In this document: positions 61,593-64,000 of the stretch, piece after piece | Position numbering within the stretch: position 1 is the first letter of the stretch | How the letters are laid out: each line of letters begins with the position of its first letter | Assembly (NCBI GenBank): GCA_041394405.1 | Contig: JAWKIF010000006.1 | Coordinates: 930,001 to 994,000, forward strand | Direction: 5' to 3' | From: Microthrix sp041394405 | GTDB taxonomy: Bacteria; Actinomycetota; Acidimicrobiia; Acidimicrobiales; Microtrichaceae | DNA length: 64,000 bases | The notes under the pieces: model-generated | The model's input: the letters and a program-made list of their open reading frames with translations, nothing else | What the model was told of the DNA's origin: nothing | The model's database searches: none | Made by a program: the position numbers and the translations under genes

Positions 61593-64000
61593 ATGCGTGC
61601 CGACGAACTACGAACCGCCTGGGACCGATTCTTCGAGGCTCGGGGCCACACCCTGGTGCCATCGGCGGGGTTGATTCCCCATCACCCGTCGGCGCCCATG
61701 TTCACGAACTCGGGCATGATGCAGTTCGTCCCCTACTTCCTGGGTGAGGAACCGGTGCCCTACGACCCGCCACGGGCCGCGTCCATCCAGAAGTGCGTGC
61801 GTGCTGGCGGGAAACACAACGACCTCGACGCCATCGGTCGCAGCACCCGCCACCTGTCGTTCTTTGAGATGCTGGGCAACTTCAGTTTCGGCGACTACTT
61901 CAAGGCCGAGATGATCCCGTGGGCCTGGCAGTTCGTCACCTCGTCGGTGGGCGAGGGCGGCCTGGGCATCGACGGCGACCGGATCTGGGCGACGGTGCAC
62001 CTCAGCGATGACGAGGCCGAGGACATCTGGGCCGACGTCGTGGGCCTCCCCCGCGAGCGCATCCAGCGCTTGGACGCCGACAACTTCTGGGAGATGGGTG
62101 AGACCGGGCCCTGCGGCCCATGCTCGGAGTTGTTCTACGACTTCGGGCCGGAGTTCGGGGAGGCGGGCGGTCCGGCCAACGGTTCGGAGTGGCGCTACAT
62201 CGAGTTCTGGAATCTGGTCTTCACGCAGTCCTTCCGGGGTGCAGATGGTCAGCTGAGCGACCTGCCGGCCACCAACGTGGACACCGGCATGGGCTTTGAG
62301 CGCACGCTGGCGCTCACCGAGGGCAGCTCATCGCTGTACGACGCCGACGTCGTCTCGACGCTGGTGGACCAGGCGCAGCGGGTCACGGGTCGGCGCCTGG
62401 GCGACGGTGAGCTCAGCGACATTGCGCTGCGCCTGCTGGCCGACCACACCCGCACCACCTCGTTCCTGGTGGCCGACGGCGTCATTCCCTCCAACGAAGA
62501 CCGGGGTTATGTGTTGCGACGCATCATGCGCCGGGCGGTTCGCTTCGCCTACCTGCTCGAGGTGAACGATGCGGTCCTGGTGCCCATGATCGAGCGGTGC
62601 GTGGAAGTGATGGGCGACGCCTACCCCGACCTGGTGGCCAACCGCGACCTGATCCTGGGGGTCGCCGAACGCGAGGAGGGGCAGTTCCGTCAGACGTTGG
62701 CCAAGGGTTCCCAGCTGCTCGATGACGCATTGGACGACCTTGGCGAGGGCGACACGCTGCCCGGCTCGGTCGCCTTCAAGCTCCACGACACCTTCGGGTT
62801 CCCGTTGGAGGTCACCGAGGAGATGGCCGAGCTGCGAGGCCACCGGGTTGACAACGCCGGGTTCGAGGCCGAGATGGCCGATCAGCGGGCTCGGGCGCGA
62901 GCGGCATCCAAGGGTGGCGCAGTGGATGTGGGGGATCAGGCCGACGCGTTCAAGGCGCTGGCGGCGGAGGGCACGACCCGGTTCGTGGGCCGGGAGCAGG
63001 CATCGGCTGAGGCCACGGTGCTGGGCGTTGTCGGCGAGACGGTGGTGCTGGACCGCACCCCTTTCTACGCCGAGTCCGGTGGCCAGGTGGGCGACACCGG
63101 CCGCATCCGTCGCGTCGGCACCGACGACGCGACGGCCGAGCTGGCGGTGACCGACACGACGTACGCTCTGCCAGGGCTGGTGGCTCATCAGGTGCGGCCG
63201 GACGGTTGGGTCCCCCAGGCGGGCGACACGGTGCGCGCCGAGATCGACGTGCACCGTCGCGCCGCCATCCGCCGCAACCACACGGCCACCCACCTGTTGC
63301 ACTGGGCACTGCGGGAAGTGCTGGGCGATCATGTCAAGCAGCAGGGATCGCTGGTGGCCGACGATCGGCTGCGTTTCGACTTCAGCCACTTCCAGGCGCT
63401 GACCGACGAGGAGATAGCCCGCATCGAAGACCTGGTGAACTCCGAGGTCCTGACGGCCGCCGCCGTGGTCCACGACGAGATGAGCCGCGCCGAGGCCGAC
63501 CAACGCGGAGCCATCGCCTTCTTCGGTGACAAGTACGGCGACACGGTGCGCGTGCTGCAGGCGGGCCCGTCGACCGAGCTCTGCGGCGGTACCCACGTGG
63601 ACAATCTGGGCCAGATCGGTGCCGTCAAGGTGGTTGCCGAGACATCGATCGGTTCCAACATCCGTCGGCTTGAGGCGACGACGGGCCTGGGCACGGTGGC
63701 GCGGCTGCGTGCCGACGAGGCGCTGGTGGGCGAGTTGGCCGCCGAGTTGGGCACCGGGCCCGACGAGGTGATCGCCGCCGTGCGCCGCCGGAACGACGAC
63801 AACAAGGCGCTGCGCAGCGAGCTGGCGCAGCTGCGCACCGAGGTGGCCCGGGCCCGGGCCATGTCGCTGCTCGATGACGCCGTCGACGGCGTCATCGTGG
63901 CCCGCGTGGAGGCCGAGACGCGAGACGAGGTGCGCGACCAGGCCATGGCCCTGCGCGACCGACCGGGAATCCGGGCGGTGGCCCTGGGGGCGGTGCCGGG
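61593..64000 (+). CDS. alaS: Alanyl-tRNA synthetase, N-terminal 802 residues (runs off the right edge)
   Basis: Partial: the frame is open from ATG 61593 to the end of the window. The aminoacylation core starts at RADELRTAWDRFFEARGHTL, with MFTNSGMMQFVPYFLGE, QKCVRAGGKHNDLD, motif 2 in FFEMLGNFSFGDYFKAEMIP, and motif 3 in TNVDTGMGFERTLAL. The editing domain carries the zinc site HTATHLLH and CGGTH, which clears Ser- and Gly-tRNA-Ala. The visible part ends within the C-Ala domain; about 80-90 residues are missing compared with the usual length. It lies 124 bases after the divergent helicase start. Confidence 0.97.
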   Translation, partial: MRADELRTAWDRFFEARGHTLVPSAGLIPHHPSAPMFTNSGMMQFVPYFLGEEPVPYDPPRAASIQKCVRAGGKHNDLDAIGRSTRHLSFFEMLGNFSFGDYFKAEMIPWAWQFVTSSVGEGGLGIDGDRIWATVHLSDDEAEDIWADVVGLPRERIQRLDADNFWEMGETGPCGPCSELFYDFGPEFGEAGGPANGSEWRYIEFWNLVFTQSFRGADGQLSDLPATNVDTGMGFERTLALTEGSSSLYDADVVSTLVDQAQRVTGRRLGDGELSDIALRLLADHTRTTSFLVADGVIPSNEDRGYVLRRIMRRAVRFAYLLEVNDAVLVPMIERCVEVMGDAYPDLVANRDLILGVAEREEGQFRQTLAKGSQLLDDALDDLGEGDTLPGSVAFKLHDTFGFPLEVTEEMAELRGHRVDNAGFEAEMADQRARARAASKGGAVDVGDQADAFKALAAEGTTRFVGREQASAEATVLGVVGETVVLDRTPFYAESGGQVGDTGRIRRVGTDDATAELAVTDTTYALPGLVAHQVRPDGWVPQAGDTVRAEIDVHRRAAIRRNHTATHLLHWALREVLGDHVKQQGSLVADDRLRFDFSHFQALTDEEIARIEDLVNSEVLTAAAVVHDEMSRAEADQRGAIAFFGDKYGDTVRVLQAGPSTELCGGTHVDNLGQIGAVKVVAETSIGSNIRRLEATTGLGTVARLRADEALVGELAAELGTGPDEVIAAVRRRNDDNKALRSELAQLRTEVARARAMSLLDDAVDGVIVARVEAETRDEVRDQAMALRDRPGIRAVALGAVP

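Overview
The window is GC-rich DNA with almost every third codon position G or C, densely coding, with many GTG starts and many 4-base stop/start overlaps. The core gene order is pdxS-pdxT-yebC-ruvCAB-yajC-secDF-rel-hisS-aspS-rarA-alaS. Together with two GAAC-N4-GTTC SOS boxes and an LAxTG sorting signal, this points to a chromosome segment of an Actinomycetota member. An Acidimicrobiia-like lineage is my inference, not something the sequence proves. I found no rRNA, tRNA, CRISPR array, insertion sequence or phage gene. The longest stretch without a gene is about 270 bases.

Left part (1-25 kb): the N-terminal part of a membrane spermidine-synthase-like protein, then the three excinuclease genes uvrB, uvrA and uvrC, all on the plus strand. 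Between them lie an OafA-type acyltransferase, a minus-strand group (GH43-like glycosidase, acyl-CoA dehydrogenase, aroC), a TauE/SafE permease, nadA with an alpha/beta hydrolase, and a CPA2 antiporter. After uvrC come a minus-strand pair (Asp-nucleophile hydrolase and MpaB/DUF2236 protein), then lemA with a degenerate M48-like partner, pdxS/pdxT and yebC.

Middle (25-44 kb): a single-Cys peroxiredoxin, an ABC ATPase/permease pair, a large secreted lipoprotein hydrolase, ruvCAB, an FAD oxidoreductase, queA-tgt, yajC-secD-secF, rel and hisS. These link Holliday-junction processing, queuosine tRNA modification, the Sec translocon accessory complex, the stringent response and tRNA charging.

Right part (43-64 kb): a 1452-residue membrane/serine-motif/metallophosphoesterase fusion whose 3' end runs antisense into hisS; a LAxTG cell-wall protein; aspS; a eukaryotic-type hisA; rarA and a coupled small membrane protein. 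Next is a block of envelope genes (excalibur lipoprotein, M23 peptidase, HTTM-like membrane protein, GH16 lipoprotein) and an SOS-boxed UvrD-type helicase. alaS runs off the right edge.

Non-coding structure stands out more than usual. Two identical-layout 114-base repeat pairs (52 + 10 + 52) flank the HTTM-like gene. A second palindromic repeat family has copies at about 5.15 and 39.95 kb in opposite orientation. A perfect 18-bp stem lies after uvrC. In-frame tandem repeats occur in ruvC, queA and secD. The overall picture is a conserved actinobacterial housekeeping backbone with lineage-specific envelope and accessory genes inserted at its seams.
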